From assembly GCA_027577595.1 (NCBI GenBank), contig JANBRJ010000035.1:92247-156246 (forward strand): a stretch of 64,000 bases of DNA. The letters run 5' to 3'. Each line of letters opens with the position of its first letter. The stretch's first letter is position 1. Below the pieces are notes generated by a model. The model did not search any database and was not told where the DNA came from. It worked only from the letters and a program-made list of their open reading frames with translations. Shown here in pieces: positions 29,301 to 42,116 of the stretch. Position numbers and translations under genes: made by a program. This DNA comes from Coemansia sp. RSA 487 (Eukaryota > Kickxellomycota > Kickxellomycetes > Kickxellales > Kickxellaceae).

Positions 29301-32300
29301 TGAGTTGGTGCCCTCGAACCGGATCACAACCAGCTGATCGTCGCCCTTGATCTTTATGTCGCCACGATCGCTCTCCGAGTTGCGGCTCGCCGTCCGGTGT
29401 AATGCGCCTTTGGTCTTTCCGCTGACCTCGGACTCGGCGTCGCCAGCCATAGGGAATTCATGGTTCGGAATCAGCTGCAAGTCCGAGATCTCTGTCACAT
29501 GGTAGACGTCGTTGAAGTACGTGCTCAGCGTAAAGATCTCCTGTCGCCTCAGAGCGGTGATCTGCACTGCCTCAGGCGTCACTTTGATCATGCACGGCAG
29601 CGGCGAGTGCGACCGCGAGACACGCGCGACAGGTACAATGTTGACTCCTCCATCGTTGTCCAAGGACACGGTTCCGGGCGGAAGGTCGGCCTGAGGGCTG
29701 ACCAAGAACTCGTGCAGATCAGCAAGACTGTGCGGGAAGACAGAGCGCCGGGTCAGGCGCGCCGGGAGTGCCAGGTCCGCCTGCTTGATGTACTTGCGGA
29801 AGTACGTGTTTACGTTGTACCAGTAGATCGACTGCACGTTGTTCAGGATAGTCTCGGGGATGATCCGCCTGAGCTGCTTGAGCCACTGCTTTGGTACTTC
29901 GTTCGCTGGTCCAAACTGCGTCAGGTCAAAGAATATCTCGAATCCCTTGGTCGCTATCGGCTCCAATGTCCGCAACACATGCAGCATCACAGACTCCATG
30001 TCCAAGTACTGCACCTGGAGACGACGGGCAATGATGTAGATGACTGGACGCTTCTCACGTGACAGCCCGCCAATGTAGAAAATGGCTTTCTTTGCGATTG
30101 TATCAGTGCTGCGACCAGCATCGCGGCGGAGAATGTCATAAAACATGTCCTCGCTTCCTGCTGCAGACGAACTGGTGGTCGGCTCCGCAACAACGGCGGT
30201 TGCCTTGGGCTGAACTGCCTCCACTGGCGCAGGCGGCGGGCCAAGTTGCCGCATGATATAGGACACTTGCGTAAACAGATTCTCGGTTGACGTGATCTCG
30301 CCAGTAGTGGCCGATTCTGTATTTGCTGCCTTTGTCGCAGCAGCAGCGCCGCCGTTAGTGCCCGCCGTGCCGTTAGCGTCCGCCTTTTGGCCATTGGATG
30401 CAGAGGGCGATGACCCAGAACTATTTGTAGCAGCAGAAGCGGAAGCAGCAGCAGCAGCTGCTGCTGCTGCTGCTGCAGTAGCGCGCGCATTGGTGCTCTT
30501 ACGCTTATCGCTGATCTTGGGCTGCACATGCAGGCGGACCATGGGCTCTCGCGTAAGATACGTGTCAAGACGATCCAGGTGATCGAAAATAAACCGCTGG
30601 ACAGCAACAAAGTCCTTGGTGCTGATGCCGGTCGCATCCGACTGCGAAACATCAGCATCAACTTCTGACGTGGCACCATACTCGGTGCTCGGACGGCCAA
30701 TAGGAATGGCACTGCTATTTCCAGTGCTGGATGCAATGCTCTTGGCTGTGCCTTCAAACATGGACTCAGCTTCATCAGTCAGCTCAGCAATCTCGGACAA
30801 AAAGTTCATTGTACGTGTGCGGTTCTCCGAGATAAACTTGTTCAGCGGCACCATGTATGTCTCCTTGTTGCCAAACAGAATGTCGTTTGCAAGGTTGTGT
30901 GTAATCTTTGTGCACAGCAGCAGGCCACGACGCACTTCTGGGTTGGTGATCTGCGAGCAGATGCCGTGCGAATCGGGAGCAACCATCGCAGGGCACAGGA
31001 AGCGCAGAAATATGAAACCACCGACAGCTGTATATCCGGCGTCTGGGAACCGCGTGATAACAATGCGGTAGATCAGGTTACAGATCCAACGCAGCGTACT
31101 GGGTAGCGTGTGCACAGAGCTGACAATCGAATCAATGACCAGTGAGCACAACCGTTCGACGTTCTTCAGGTTGCGATCGCGGTCTGCCGACTCAGCCATC
31201 TTGTTAGGATTCAACTCAAACGTCAGAGTGCCGGGTGGCTGTGTCGTAAGCTTGCGGATGGCTGGTCCGAGCGTTGACTTGAGGTAAGCCTCGCCGTGCT
31301 GCTTGGCGTAGTACGACAGTAGTCTAGTCGCCAGGCAGTTGCGACGGAACAGCTCAGACGCCGAATCTGTACGCTCCAGCTCGACAGTGATAACACGCTC
31401 AAAGAGAATACGTGTTTGGTTGCGCGCCTCAAAAATATTGATCAGTGACGCGCCCAGCTCGTCAATGTCCTGGACTTGGCACAGCTCGTTAATTCCAAGC
31501 AGCAGCTTGAGGTTCGGGTCAACCAGTGCCTCGAGAAGCCTCGACTTCCAGTGTTCGGGCGTGTCGCCGCCAAGGCTGTCAATGTCGATACCCTCATTGA
31601 GAATCGTCGTAAACATGTCGGTAAACAGTGCGCGGAGTTTGGTGTCCTCGTGGTATATAATAGTCAACGAGTACTGCAAGCCAATCTCCAAGTTAGCTGC
31701 AAGCATATTGGTCAGAGACTTGATTGCAATGTTAAGCAGCAGCTCTGCGTTCTGTGACAACTCGCGGTTAAACCGGTGCGATCCGTACGCGTTGGGCATA
31801 GGAGGCACGCTGCCTGAAGCTCCGGTGCTGTAAATGTTGCGTGCAATGTCGCGTCCAACTCCAACATCCGAATTCGACGCAGCAAAGCTCTCGCTACGGT
31901 TCGATCGGCTGCGGCTTGTCGTTGCCGGGCTGCTGTTAGTCACCGCGTTGAGTGTCACCGCGGCAGCAGAGCTCGTCGCATGGGCGCTAGTCATGCTGCT
32001 GAACTCTTGGATCTCAACCATGCGGCACTGGCTCATAAAGCGCACAAAGAAGTCAAAGTAGCGGCGATAGGCGCGGCTGCGCAGCGACCGTACATCAGCG
32101 GGCTGGTTGGCCGCTGCAGGACCTGCATTGCTCATAGGCTTGACAGGCAGTTTGTCGAGGACTTGGATCAACACGCGCATGGTCGACACCGTCAAGTCAA
32201 TCAGCAGCTTGGTCATATGCGGGTCCTCGGAGCGCAGGGTCCGCGGGTCCATTGCACGCAGTTCGGTTACCCAGTTGACAAAGATCTCGAGAAGGTCATT

Positions 32301-35300
32301 GCGTAGATTGACCTCCTGCGCAACAGCCTGGCGCAGCGGCGACTGCAGGAACATCTCGATCATACGCGTGAACCGCACGCGTTCCTGTAGCGCACCGCTC
32401 ATCGATTGCAGTGCCGCGGCATTCAAATACTTGGCCATGATCAGAAGCACAGGGCTAAAGTCAATGTTCATCGAGCTTTGCAGTAGCGCGTCTGTAGCGT
32501 CACGATCAGTAAGCGACTCGATAATCGAGATACACTGGCTGACAAAAAGCGTGCGACTCTCTGATACGCTGACCTCGCCAGTTGGCTGCATGAAGCGCTT
32601 CATGTTCAGTAAGCAGCCATCCAGGAACAGCATGTATATGCCCGGATGCGTTTTGTTGCCCAGCCCCTCCTTGGCGAGCTCACGCAGCTGGATATCGTCC
32701 GAGACAATCAGCTTTAGACACTCGCCGATAAAGTGCTCCAGCAGCGAGTGCAGTTCAGCCGCGTCGCCACCGCCCATGCGGTCTGCCGCAATCGGTCCGT
32801 CGGCAATGCATGCACCGCCTGACGCAAGAAGGAACCCAGTGCAGTATCTCCACTGCGTGCGTAGCTCGCTGATAGTGAGCGTCGGCGTTTTGATAATTGC
32901 TGGAAGCTGCGTTCCTGGTCCGATAATACCGGACGAACGACCTGCAGCGCCGGTACCAGCAGATTGGCCTTCGTCGCGCAACGACATCGCGCCACTTGCA
33001 CCGTGAGTGGAACCGGTCTGGCCACTAGTTCGCTGTACGGGCATCCCTGTACCCATGCTGCTGCCCGCAGAATTTGCCGATGCTGGTCCTGACCCAACTG
33101 TCGCTGATGATGAGCTAGATGCGTTGCCAGAGCGGATCGACAGCTTGTTTGTTTGGCCAGTCAGCTTCTCAAACATGTTTCTGCGGCGCTTGTGGTGATC
33201 AGCCTTTTCCTCTTTGGCGACTCTAGCCGGAGCGCTGAATCCCGAGCTGGGTGCACTGCCAGAACCGGTTGTGCTGCCGGATCCGGTGGCGTCGATACCT
33301 GCATGCGCGCCATCGCGTTCCACAACATTGCCATCCGGAACCCGCGCAGTTTCCTCGCGCATCACCAGAACTTGCAGCATTTGTCGCCAGAGCTTGTACG
33401 TCTCCTGCCATGCGGCCTGTGCACCGGCAGTGGGGCGCATGTGCTTGCGAATGATCCGGAACATTGCACGCATCTGCGCAAGACGGCTATACACGCCAGC
33501 TTGTTTGATATCGCTCGTATCGAGCTCTTGGTACAATCTGTGGTTGCTCAGCGTTGGATCTACTGGGATACCAGCGTCAACCATCAGCTGTTGTCCGCGG
33601 GTTTTGAGCCGCACGCACTCATGGGTCAACTGCGTGATTTCACTGTCATCAGCCCATAGATGCAACATGACCACAACTTCAAATGCAACCTCGAACTGTG
33701 GGTACTCGGCCATTTCGACGGTCGCGCCCATTGCGCCGCTGCTGAGCTCCAAGATGCTGTTTGACAGGACCATCATATCAAATAAGATCTCGAGCAACTG
33801 CCTGTGTTGGACCATCGTGCTGGTAACCATGCTGTGGACCAAGGCGCGACAAATTCCCTGGATGACCTGCAAACTGAGAGTCCACACGGCAAACGAAATG
33901 TCTGCGCTCTGCACCCATTCAGAAAGAAGCAGTGGGCTGAACAGCGAGCGCAGCGCCAACCCAGCCCTCTGCTGGATAGCAATCGACGGCTCTTGAATGC
34001 ACGATGAAACAGCGCCAACGATAAGCTCCATTGACTCAAACTTGGAGTCCTCGTTTTCGCCCCAGATCGTAAGACGCGGCTCAGCTGCCGCAAGAAGCAG
34101 GATCTGCGATACCAGCAGCACACGCTGTGCAATCTCATTGGGCGGTACAACAGATACCTTCTCGCCCGTGCTGGCCATGTTGAGCGCCATATCGCAGATC
34201 GACCGCGTAGCGCCGGATCCGGATCCAGCTCCAACAGCTGTGCCATCACCAAGGCCCTGTGTCCGACGGCCGTAGCTCGTGGTCGCGCGAGCCTGGGTGC
34301 CAACACCCGCAGACTGCTGTTCCGAGATGGTCTGGATGGTATCGATGTTGCGGCGCAAGAGGTCCAAAAACAGCTTGGACACCAGCTTGTTGAACACTGG
34401 AGTAGCAGTTATGCTTTTTGTGAAGTAACTTTGCGGCATAGCGGCGTGAATGGAATACAAAAAGACCAGCTGCATCCAAGCCTCGGCCTTTGGGCCAGAG
34501 ATGCGCGGCAGGTAAACCTGCAGCGTCTTTTCGGGGTTAAGCTGGAACCCAGAGGACATTGTGCTGATCAGCAGCAGCTTTGGCTCAATCGGCTCTTCGC
34601 GATAAGGCGACAGTCGGTTGCTGCTGTCCAAGAGCACAGAGTTGGTTTCGGCTTCAAAGAGCCCGGCAAGACGCCCGACGTTGTTGCCAGGGATCACGGT
34701 TAAAAATGTAGCAACACGCTGCAGCTCATGTACGGCCAGGACAATGCCTTCAGGAACGTCCCTGGACGCTATGTACTGGTGGATGCGGCTAATGCAGCGG
34801 ACGTGCTTGGAGCATCCGTCCTCGCGCGCCTCGCCATGCTCAAAGGCATGTTCTGCAGCAAGCGCAATGGTGTCCGGGCATAGCGCCAGCAGCATAATCA
34901 TCAGCTGGTAGTAGGCCGGGTGTGCACTCGAGCGGGTGTGCGAGTCGATCAGCGTCCGAAGGCTGTCCATCAGCTGCTCAACGCGCGCGGTCGAGAGGCG
35001 AACCATGTTGCGGTGCATGTCGATGAATGTTCCAGCGCAGCGGGCGATGAAGTTCCAGATCGCGCGACGGAGGACGATGGCCAGCTTGAGCTGCTCAGCC
35101 GATTTGACACGCGTAAACACGTCGTTGAACGCATCGATGATCTGCGCCAAACGCTGTGCATCCATGCTGGCGTACTCAAGGAAACGGATGTCTGTAAGGT
35201 CGGCTACCTCGTCGCCGCGAGACAGGACCAGGTACAGGCAGCTTTTGGCGCGCTGCATGGCGACATTCCAGTTGGTTGCCGAAACAAACATGAAAATTGC

Positions 35301-36196
35301 ACCCGCGGCGTCTTGAATCTCTAGGCTCATGTCTGCAGTCGGCTCGCTGACACACATACGTACAAAGTTATGCAGCACGTTCGATCCGATAGCAACATCC
35401 ATCACGGATGCCGACAATGGCATGCTCTGTGAAGTGTGAGTGGAGCGCAGAGTGAACAGGTAGCGCGCCTGGTTGCCGACGGTATCGGCCAGGAGACGCA
35501 CCGAATGTGGACTAGTCCAGCTGCGGAAGTACTCGGACGCAATGGCAAAGGCGCGCTTGGCAACGGGCTCCTCCAGCGCGGCCGGGTAGTAAAGGTTAAA
35601 CTCGCCCTTGTTGTAGCCAGAGCCAACGGGCGTAAAGGGACCGACAGTACTGACGTCTTCAGACTGCTCATCCCCAGATGGGCCAGCAAGTTTGATTAAC
35701 GCTCTGTCCGAGTTCACGCCATAAGCGGCGTAGATCTGATGCCAGTTGTAGAACATGCCTGTGGCGATGACGCGCAGCAAAAGGAGCTGTGATTGCTGAT
35801 ACAGACCGTTCTGTCGCCGATCGCCAGTCTGTGCTGCCCTGGCAATGGTTTCAAGTAAGCTGAACAAGCGCCGCAACAGCGCCGACAGACGCATCTCGTG
35901 CAGTTGGATCAACACGTTTACATTCTCATAGAACTCTTTATCTGAAGAGAGCTGCTCGATCGGTCGACCGCTGTAGCATGGCAACTATATATGCAAGTAT
36001 GAGTAGTCGTAGTCATAGAGAAGTAAAAAAAAAAAAAAAACAAAGCCATCATTAGTGTTCAATCTGGATAAGAGCACATCCATCAAATGGGATTATTTGG
36101 GGGCGAGGGTAGCAACTCTTTGCAACGACAAGCACAACTTACCTTGTCCTTGAAGCTAGCAATAAGTTTTTCTACTAGCGCAATCTCGTAGGGCAT
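26304..36196 (-). CDS. NF1: Neurofibromin/IRA-type Ras GTPase-activating protein
   Basis: Very large protein (3244 residues) that should stimulate GTP hydrolysis on Ras. Exon 1 is 36143-36196 (18 codons, MPYEIALVEKLIASFKDK); exon 2 is 26304-35984 in one uninterrupted frame. The 158-nt intron has a GTAAGTT donor, a 17-nt pyrimidine run and a TATATAG acceptor. Exon 2 alone has no ATG at its start, which supports the first exon. The GAP domain includes the arginine-finger segment SELFRRNCLATRLL (about residue 1560) and FLRFLCPAMVAP (about 1680). It is followed by a SEC14-like region (KKAIFYIGG.., FEIFFDLTQFG, about 1970-2080) and a PH-like region, as in neurofibromin. The flanks are HEAT-like helices. 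Serine- and alanine-rich low-complexity inserts occur around 29x-33 kb on the DNA, including a polyalanine tract at 30445-30479. Yeast Ira1/2 are about 3000 residues. Confidence 0.95.
30445..30470. repeat. 26-bp perfect palindrome in a polyalanine tract
   Basis: (GCA)n switching to (GCT)n around a central AGCT forms a perfect inverted repeat without a spacer, flanked by further GCT units to about 30478. It encodes alanine on the minus strand within the Ras-GAP. Confidence 0.9.
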
Positions 36197-37265
36197 TATC
36201 GTTCTCTCGTTTTTATGAAATAGGGATAACTGGGGGGGTTTGGATGTTGTGAGTGCTTTCTTTCGTGCGTGTGCGTGGGGGATTATTTCACAGTTCAAGC
36301 ACTAAAGATCATGTATAAATAGAAGCAGTTGGTCTACAAGCACCCTTTTTGCGAGAGACGCAGAACGCAAGAGACAAAAGTGTTCGTGGCTTATAGGTTT
36401 GGGTATGGACGAGGCGCGGACGAACGAGCGGAAGCAATTAGTAACAAGTACACATACAAAAATAGAAAAGAAAAGAAAACAGAGTAAGTTAGTGTAGAAC
36501 AAAGACGAAAGAAGTAAAGAGGAGAAAGGGCAGCTCGGAAAGCCAGAGTTTGGGAGGCTAGTAACCCAACCGACTTGGAAAAAAGAAGCAAATATGGAAA
36601 TAAGGACAGCAAGCAAAAAAGACGATGAGCAAAGGATAAACGGCCCTTTTGGACTAAAGTAAGAAGAGGGCTTTTGGCGCGGCAGAAATAAGGAACACAA
36701 GGGCGTGGGCAGAAAGAAGAGGAAGGAAAAGAGGTTTTGTGGTTGGAGGAGCACAGGTTGGGCAGGGAGAATCCCTCCTATTCCTAGCATTGCAAAAAGC
36801 GTAAATAGAGGAAAGTTTGGCCGATCTTGCTGTTGGCAGCACAAAGAGCACTTTGCAGAAGAAGGGCATCATCAAGCGGAGGGTTGGGCAATCCCATTGT
36901 CGCCTGCCTGGCTGCAGAAGGACCTGGTGTCGTGCTTGCCTTTGGCTATAGTTGTCTTTTAGGGCTTGGATCTCTGGATGCAATGGTGTGGAGCCGAAGC
37001 CAAACAACCGAGGAACAAAACAAGCAAACAAACAGTCCACAGCAAATGAAACATCGATGAACGCAAGGGGTGCAATGCGCCGTTGTGTGCTGCAAGGTGC
37101 ACTCAACAAAGGCTTTTGCCGGAGATAAAAACAAGCGGGGAGAGAAGGAGGAGGAGTAGACTGCATCCCAAACGCGGACTTTGACGCATTTCAGGAAACA
37201 GAACTTTATGCATGCGGGTCTTTAGAGTGTGGCTAGAACAAGCGAAAGAACAACAGGGGGCAGTT

Positions 37266-37349
37266 GTTTGTTCGTTTGTTTGTTTGTTTATATCTGGCTG
37301 AGCCCGTTGCTCTGCAGGCGTTCCTCTCTCTCTTTCTCTCTTTCTCTCT
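37266..37349. repeat. TTTG and CTCT/TTTC microsatellites
   Basis: Five or so GTTT/TTTG units at 37266-37288 and a CT-rich run with CTCTCT and TTTCTCTC units at 37322-37349, in non-coding sequence. Confidence 0.85.
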
Positions 37350-39517
37350 GTATGGAGAGATTGAAGAGCAAATAAATGAGCGGGATTGAGCTACGACTCA
37401 CAATGAGCATCCTGCTTAGTCTAGAGGGGCTAAGCTCGATTCGGATCCCAGACAATGCATCCACAAACCACATATAGAAAGAGCTTGGGTGTGGCGCATA
37501 CAGGCGAAGTGGCCCTGGTAGAATGTTGCTAGTTACAAAGCAGGATGGGGAGATGTATGTATGTGCTACCTTTTAGTAAGCAACGCTTTTTGGATTGCTA
37601 GAGCGGAAAAGGCCAGACGATATCGGTGGGGGAGGGCGTGGTGCAACAGGGCAAACAAGAGAACCGGGATCCCTCTGCTTTATCCGTAGCGTCGTGCTTT
37701 TGACTTTGATAAGGTTAACGATTAGAGTTTTAAGATAATAAAGTAGGAAAGTTAGTATAGGGAGCTCTCCCCGTTTATCGGTAGCGGTAAACAAACAACG
37801 ACAACAACGACAGCAGGCGTGTGTTGCGTCAGACTAGACAAAATACGGAAAGACGACGAGCGGAAAGTAATGGATATTATGAAAAGCAAGGTTGGCAAAA
37901 TAAAATAAGAAGAAAGAGCGACAGGGGAGAGGAAGGAGTTCCGCGTGTGATGCTGCTGCTGTTTGCTTCTGCCACCGCTGTCGCCGGGCAAAGCAAAACC
38001 TTCCACTTCCTCTTCTCCAGCCTAAACTTGAGCTGCGATGGACAAAAAAGCAGGTTTGTTTGCCTAGAATCGCGACCATCAGGCGAAAACAGGCTATGTG
38101 CATGTGTGCGTTTTTAGCCTTTTTACAGGTGATGATGGCTGGCTACTGCTGGGCGCACAGACGGAAAGCGACTGCCAGCCCTCGTCGATCTTATGAGGTG
38201 TGTAATTGGCGATGGTTGCACTGTCAGTTCATTCGCTGAAAAGCTGTGAGCACCAGACTTTTTGTGCAAAAAAAAACGCAAACACATTGGCATGAGAGCG
38301 ACCAACCTCTTCCTGTCTTTTTTTCTACGCACCGGGCCATCGGCTGTTTGGCGGTTCAAGAATATCGCACATATACGATGCGTGTGAGACTTGCTAGATG
38401 AGAATGCTTCTCTTTTTCTGCACAAAGATTGTTTTGATTTACAAAACCAAGAAAAGTGAAAGGCATGTCCATCCAAAAAATAAACAAAAACCTGTTGCGT
38501 TTTTGGCGCATTCTTATGAATCCAATTGACGTTCTTGCAGGGAATCCATTCTTTGTACGCGGTATTTCTTGTTTTGGCAGCCATTTTAGCCACAGCGTGA
38601 TTTTAAGCAGTGTTGGATGGGTCGACATTGCAAATGCTTTGCCATTGAGCACTCGCCGCTTGGTTCTAGTATAATATATGCTTCAAAATTAACTTGACAT
38701 ATATTCGCGTTGGTTGTGAATGCAGGCGGTGTGGTTTTTGACCGGATACAAACAATCATCCGGTATGCTCCAGGAGACTAGCATTTAGTGTATGCGCATA
38801 GACCAGAGAAGGGCGGTTGATTTTACAAGCGCCATGTGCATTCTGGCTTACACACAAAGTGATGACTTTGCCTTGTCAAAACAAGCTATGTATAGAAACA
38901 CAAGCACTAGCAAAACCCGAAACCAGAACAGCACAAAAATATCCAAAGTCTAGAATGAAAGTATACATGTGTGCAGGAGAAAGGCAATTAGCATTTTCTC
39001 CGCATCCTTAGTTCCAACTGTTATTCTCTGAAAACTGTTTCGGATGCACAGACAAGGCAAAAATGCTTGGTTATAAATTGTTTTGAGATTTGGGAAAGAA
39101 AGATACCAAACAAAAGCCGACGCACACAGCAACCCAAAAAAAAAAGCAAAACATAACACTGGGTTATTGTTGCGCATCATCACTCACCGAAAAAAGAAAG
39201 TCACTTTTCTTCAAAGCGCACTTGTTTACAGCAAAATACTGTTTACATGCACGCTGCCGTTTGTGTTTACCCTCTTTTATGGAAAGCATAATGCACTCAC
39301 AAGTAAACAAGTCAGGTAGTCAACAAACCGGCAAGGAATGTGACTTGCATTCTCCATCTGGTAGCGGTGCTAAAGTCCCATGGTAATAGCCATGCATGGC
39401 TTGAGCACGCCAGGCAAAGGAGCTCTATCCGTCGAGAGAAGGAAGCAAGTCCAGTAGCGCCAAAGCACCAACTCCGTTGGAGAATGCCAGAACAGGCGCT
39501 GCCGCTCGGCAAGAAGG

Positions 39518-39687
39518 CCCCTCCCAAGCACAAAGGCGACTAGAAATACAAAGAGCAGCTGAGTTGTCACACCCCTCCGGGTATCATAAAACATAGAGCA
39601 CGCGGGCAAAGATGCAGCCCATTCCAAAAAGAGATGTTTTGCTCTTCGCAGTCTTCAAGATTGGAAGCTGGGCAGAGCCCCTCCCCC
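39518..39687 (+). promoter_or_regulatory. Cluster of CCCCTCC boxes
   Basis: CCCCTCC occurs at 39518, 39572 and 39678 within 170 bp, about 550-710 bp upstream of the ATG at 40231. The core matches the yeast stress-response element (CCCCT), but binding in this organism is unknown. Confidence 0.35.
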
Positions 39688-40230
39688 AATCAACATGGAT
39701 TCTCCTCTTGGCTCCACGAAGCGGCGGAGAACTGCGCCTACCCACCCAAAAAGATAAAAAAAAGCACACTGGCATCGCCGCCTCCGATTCGCACAAGACC
39801 CCGCCCTTCTCCTCCACTGACCTCCGGGCCCAGCGCTCTCGTAGCGGTCTTTGTGGCCGTAGGTAAGGTGTCTTTCTGCGCCTCTGCCCACGCCTCGCTC
39901 AAGCCGCCCGCAAATAGAGAAGGCAAGGCTTGAGGGATGTGTCTTGGTTCCACGCGCATACCACGCTTTTTTTTTCTCTCCCTCGTACTTTTCCCCTTTC
40001 ACAAATACTTGCAACTATTTTCATGAAAGCCTCTCCCCCTTTCTGCCTTTCTTCCATCACTTGCTTTTCTTCTATTTCCATTTGCTCGCCCATTTGGTTT
40101 TTTTTCTTTTTTCATTGTTGCTACTCTCCTGTTCTAATTTGCCTCTTTCATACCCGCTCTTTCTTGTTCTTGTTGTACAACACTGCTTTCCAGTCGTTAC
40201 GAGTCAGAAATACGTCCGGGCGCTCGGCCA

Positions 40231-42080
40231 ATGACCAACACCAACAACACGCCGAATGCGCAATACATTCTGCCGTCCAAAGAGCTGGACTGGTGGTCCG
40301 AAGGTACCGTATCACCACCCATCTAATGCATGTCCTCCAGCAGACGCCTTGTAATGTGCTATCGTTTACTATGCCGTGCCCTCCTTGCCTGCTTTAGCAG
40401 CTTTTTACTGTATGTGCCTTCCTGGGCCCTGAGCTTGTCTGCGCTCTCATCGTCCCCAGCGCACACTATACGCTCCCTCTTCCTCCTCCAAGCTTGTTAT
40501 TTCTTGCTTGTTGCTCAAGCCAGCCAGCCTTGTGTTAGACGCGCGCTTTCTTTGTCTCAAAACTGTCCTTTCTCCCGTAGCGCTCTTCCTTCCGCTTGCC
40601 CCCTTATCCTCATCTTCATCTTCGTCTTCAGCTTCATCCTTGAAAATTCGGCAGGAATGCTCCAGCTGTCATGAGGAAATGGATGAAAGACAAAAGGCGC
40701 GTTTTTTTACTTTCCAAAAAGTAGCAACCAAAACACCGTGTGTGCATTGCCCATCTGTTTATGTTTTGGCTGCAGAATCCCCCCTTGTGCTATTGCGTCT
40801 AACCATGCTGTGCACTTTTCCTTCCCACTTTATTTGCGCGTGCCACTATCCTCACACGACATATCGCTCGTTGCTCTACCGCTTTTTCTTTGGCTGCCTT
40901 CCCACACCAAAACAGTCTCGTCTAGTCGTCTTTCGTCGGCGCGGGGAGAGGTGTAAGGAATGGTGGCTGTGCTTTTATGTCTTATAATATTCTTCCCCCG
41001 CTTAAACTATGCTGGCATCATTCTCACGCACGCGTTCGCGCTAAGATGAAACATTCTGCACCATCTCTTGCTCTCGCTTTTGTAGATGCCATCGTTCGCT
41101 TCGGAACAAACACACAAAAGTCGACTGAACCTGCATGGCAGGACGTCGGCGCAAACGTCCTACGCATGGACACGCTCTACGACGCCACTTTCCACAGGTG
41201 GCTCAAGTCTGAAGAAAACGTCCTGACCATTGCAATCCACCTGCAGCGCATTTCCAACGAGTATCCGCTTGACCGCATCATCAACGCCCTCCGCTGGCTG
41301 GTCTCCTCATGGCGCGTCGAGTCAACCGCTGTTATCGTCCGGTATGTTACTGCCGACTGGGCCACTCCTCAGAATCTCCCGCCCCAGCCCACCAGCAGTC
41401 CATTCCGCCCAGACATCAGCCGTCACGCATCGCTGCTATCCGACCCTGGCGTTCTTTCCGGCGAGTCTCGGCGAGGCGTCCTTGTCCGCGAGCTGACCAA
41501 GGACTGGACCAGCCAGCAAATTGCCCAGCTTGTCAGCATCCTTGCTGTGAACCTCTGGTGCGAGCGGCCTCACCTGGAAGCCTTTATTCGCACCCTGGTT
41601 TCTGACTGGGACTTTTGCCGCCTTTCAAGCTTTTTCTCGTATATAAGCAACCAGCTCTGTCTGGACTACCGCGTGAAGGTCACCATGCTGCAACAGGCGG
41701 CCCGTCGCAATGTATCCAGGCTCTCCCTGAAGCGCGCTCGCAACGCAGCAAAGCCTGCCGCTTCAGTTGAGGTTTCGGCGTCAAAGTCAAAAGCTGCTGC
41801 AGATCCCGAAAACGATAACAGCGATGATGGCGACAACGATACCGAAAGCAACAAGCGCTTGCGCACCGACACATCTGCAGCTGACGCTTCCGAAGCCACA
41901 GAAGAATCCTCGTCATCGTCATTGTCTCAGCTTAGACACGACAACAGCCAAGCTTCGCCAATGGCCACAGAGCCGTCGCGTGCTGTGCCGGAACCCGCCA
42001 CAGTATCCGACCATTCTGCGGCGGATTTATCCCGAGCATCAAGACTGCCTACATCTCCATCAGCGGCTGACGTCTCGTGT

Positions 42081-42116
<36 letters not shown>

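Larger units (their letters stand above)
36197..40230. other. 4-kb gene-poor divergent intergenic region with strong strand asymmetry
   Basis: Lies between the Ras-GAP start and the start of the gene at 40231. From 36.3 to about 39.3 kb the + strand is purine-rich, so minus-strand open frames (up to 180 codons at 36302-36844) read as artefactual S/L/F/P-rich chains. From about 39.95 kb the + strand becomes pyrimidine-rich. Simple repeats: TTTG units at 37266-37288 and CTCT/TTTC at 37322-37349. C-rich CCCCTCC boxes occur at 39518, 39572 and 39678. No tRNA, known ncRNA or convincing gene was found. It probably holds long leaders and regulatory sequence for both flanking genes. Confidence 0.5.

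Noticed and set aside
36302-36844. 180-codon minus-strand protein upstream of the Ras-GAP
   Set aside because: S/L/F-rich chain explained by the purine-rich opposite strand; no ATG-supported domain.
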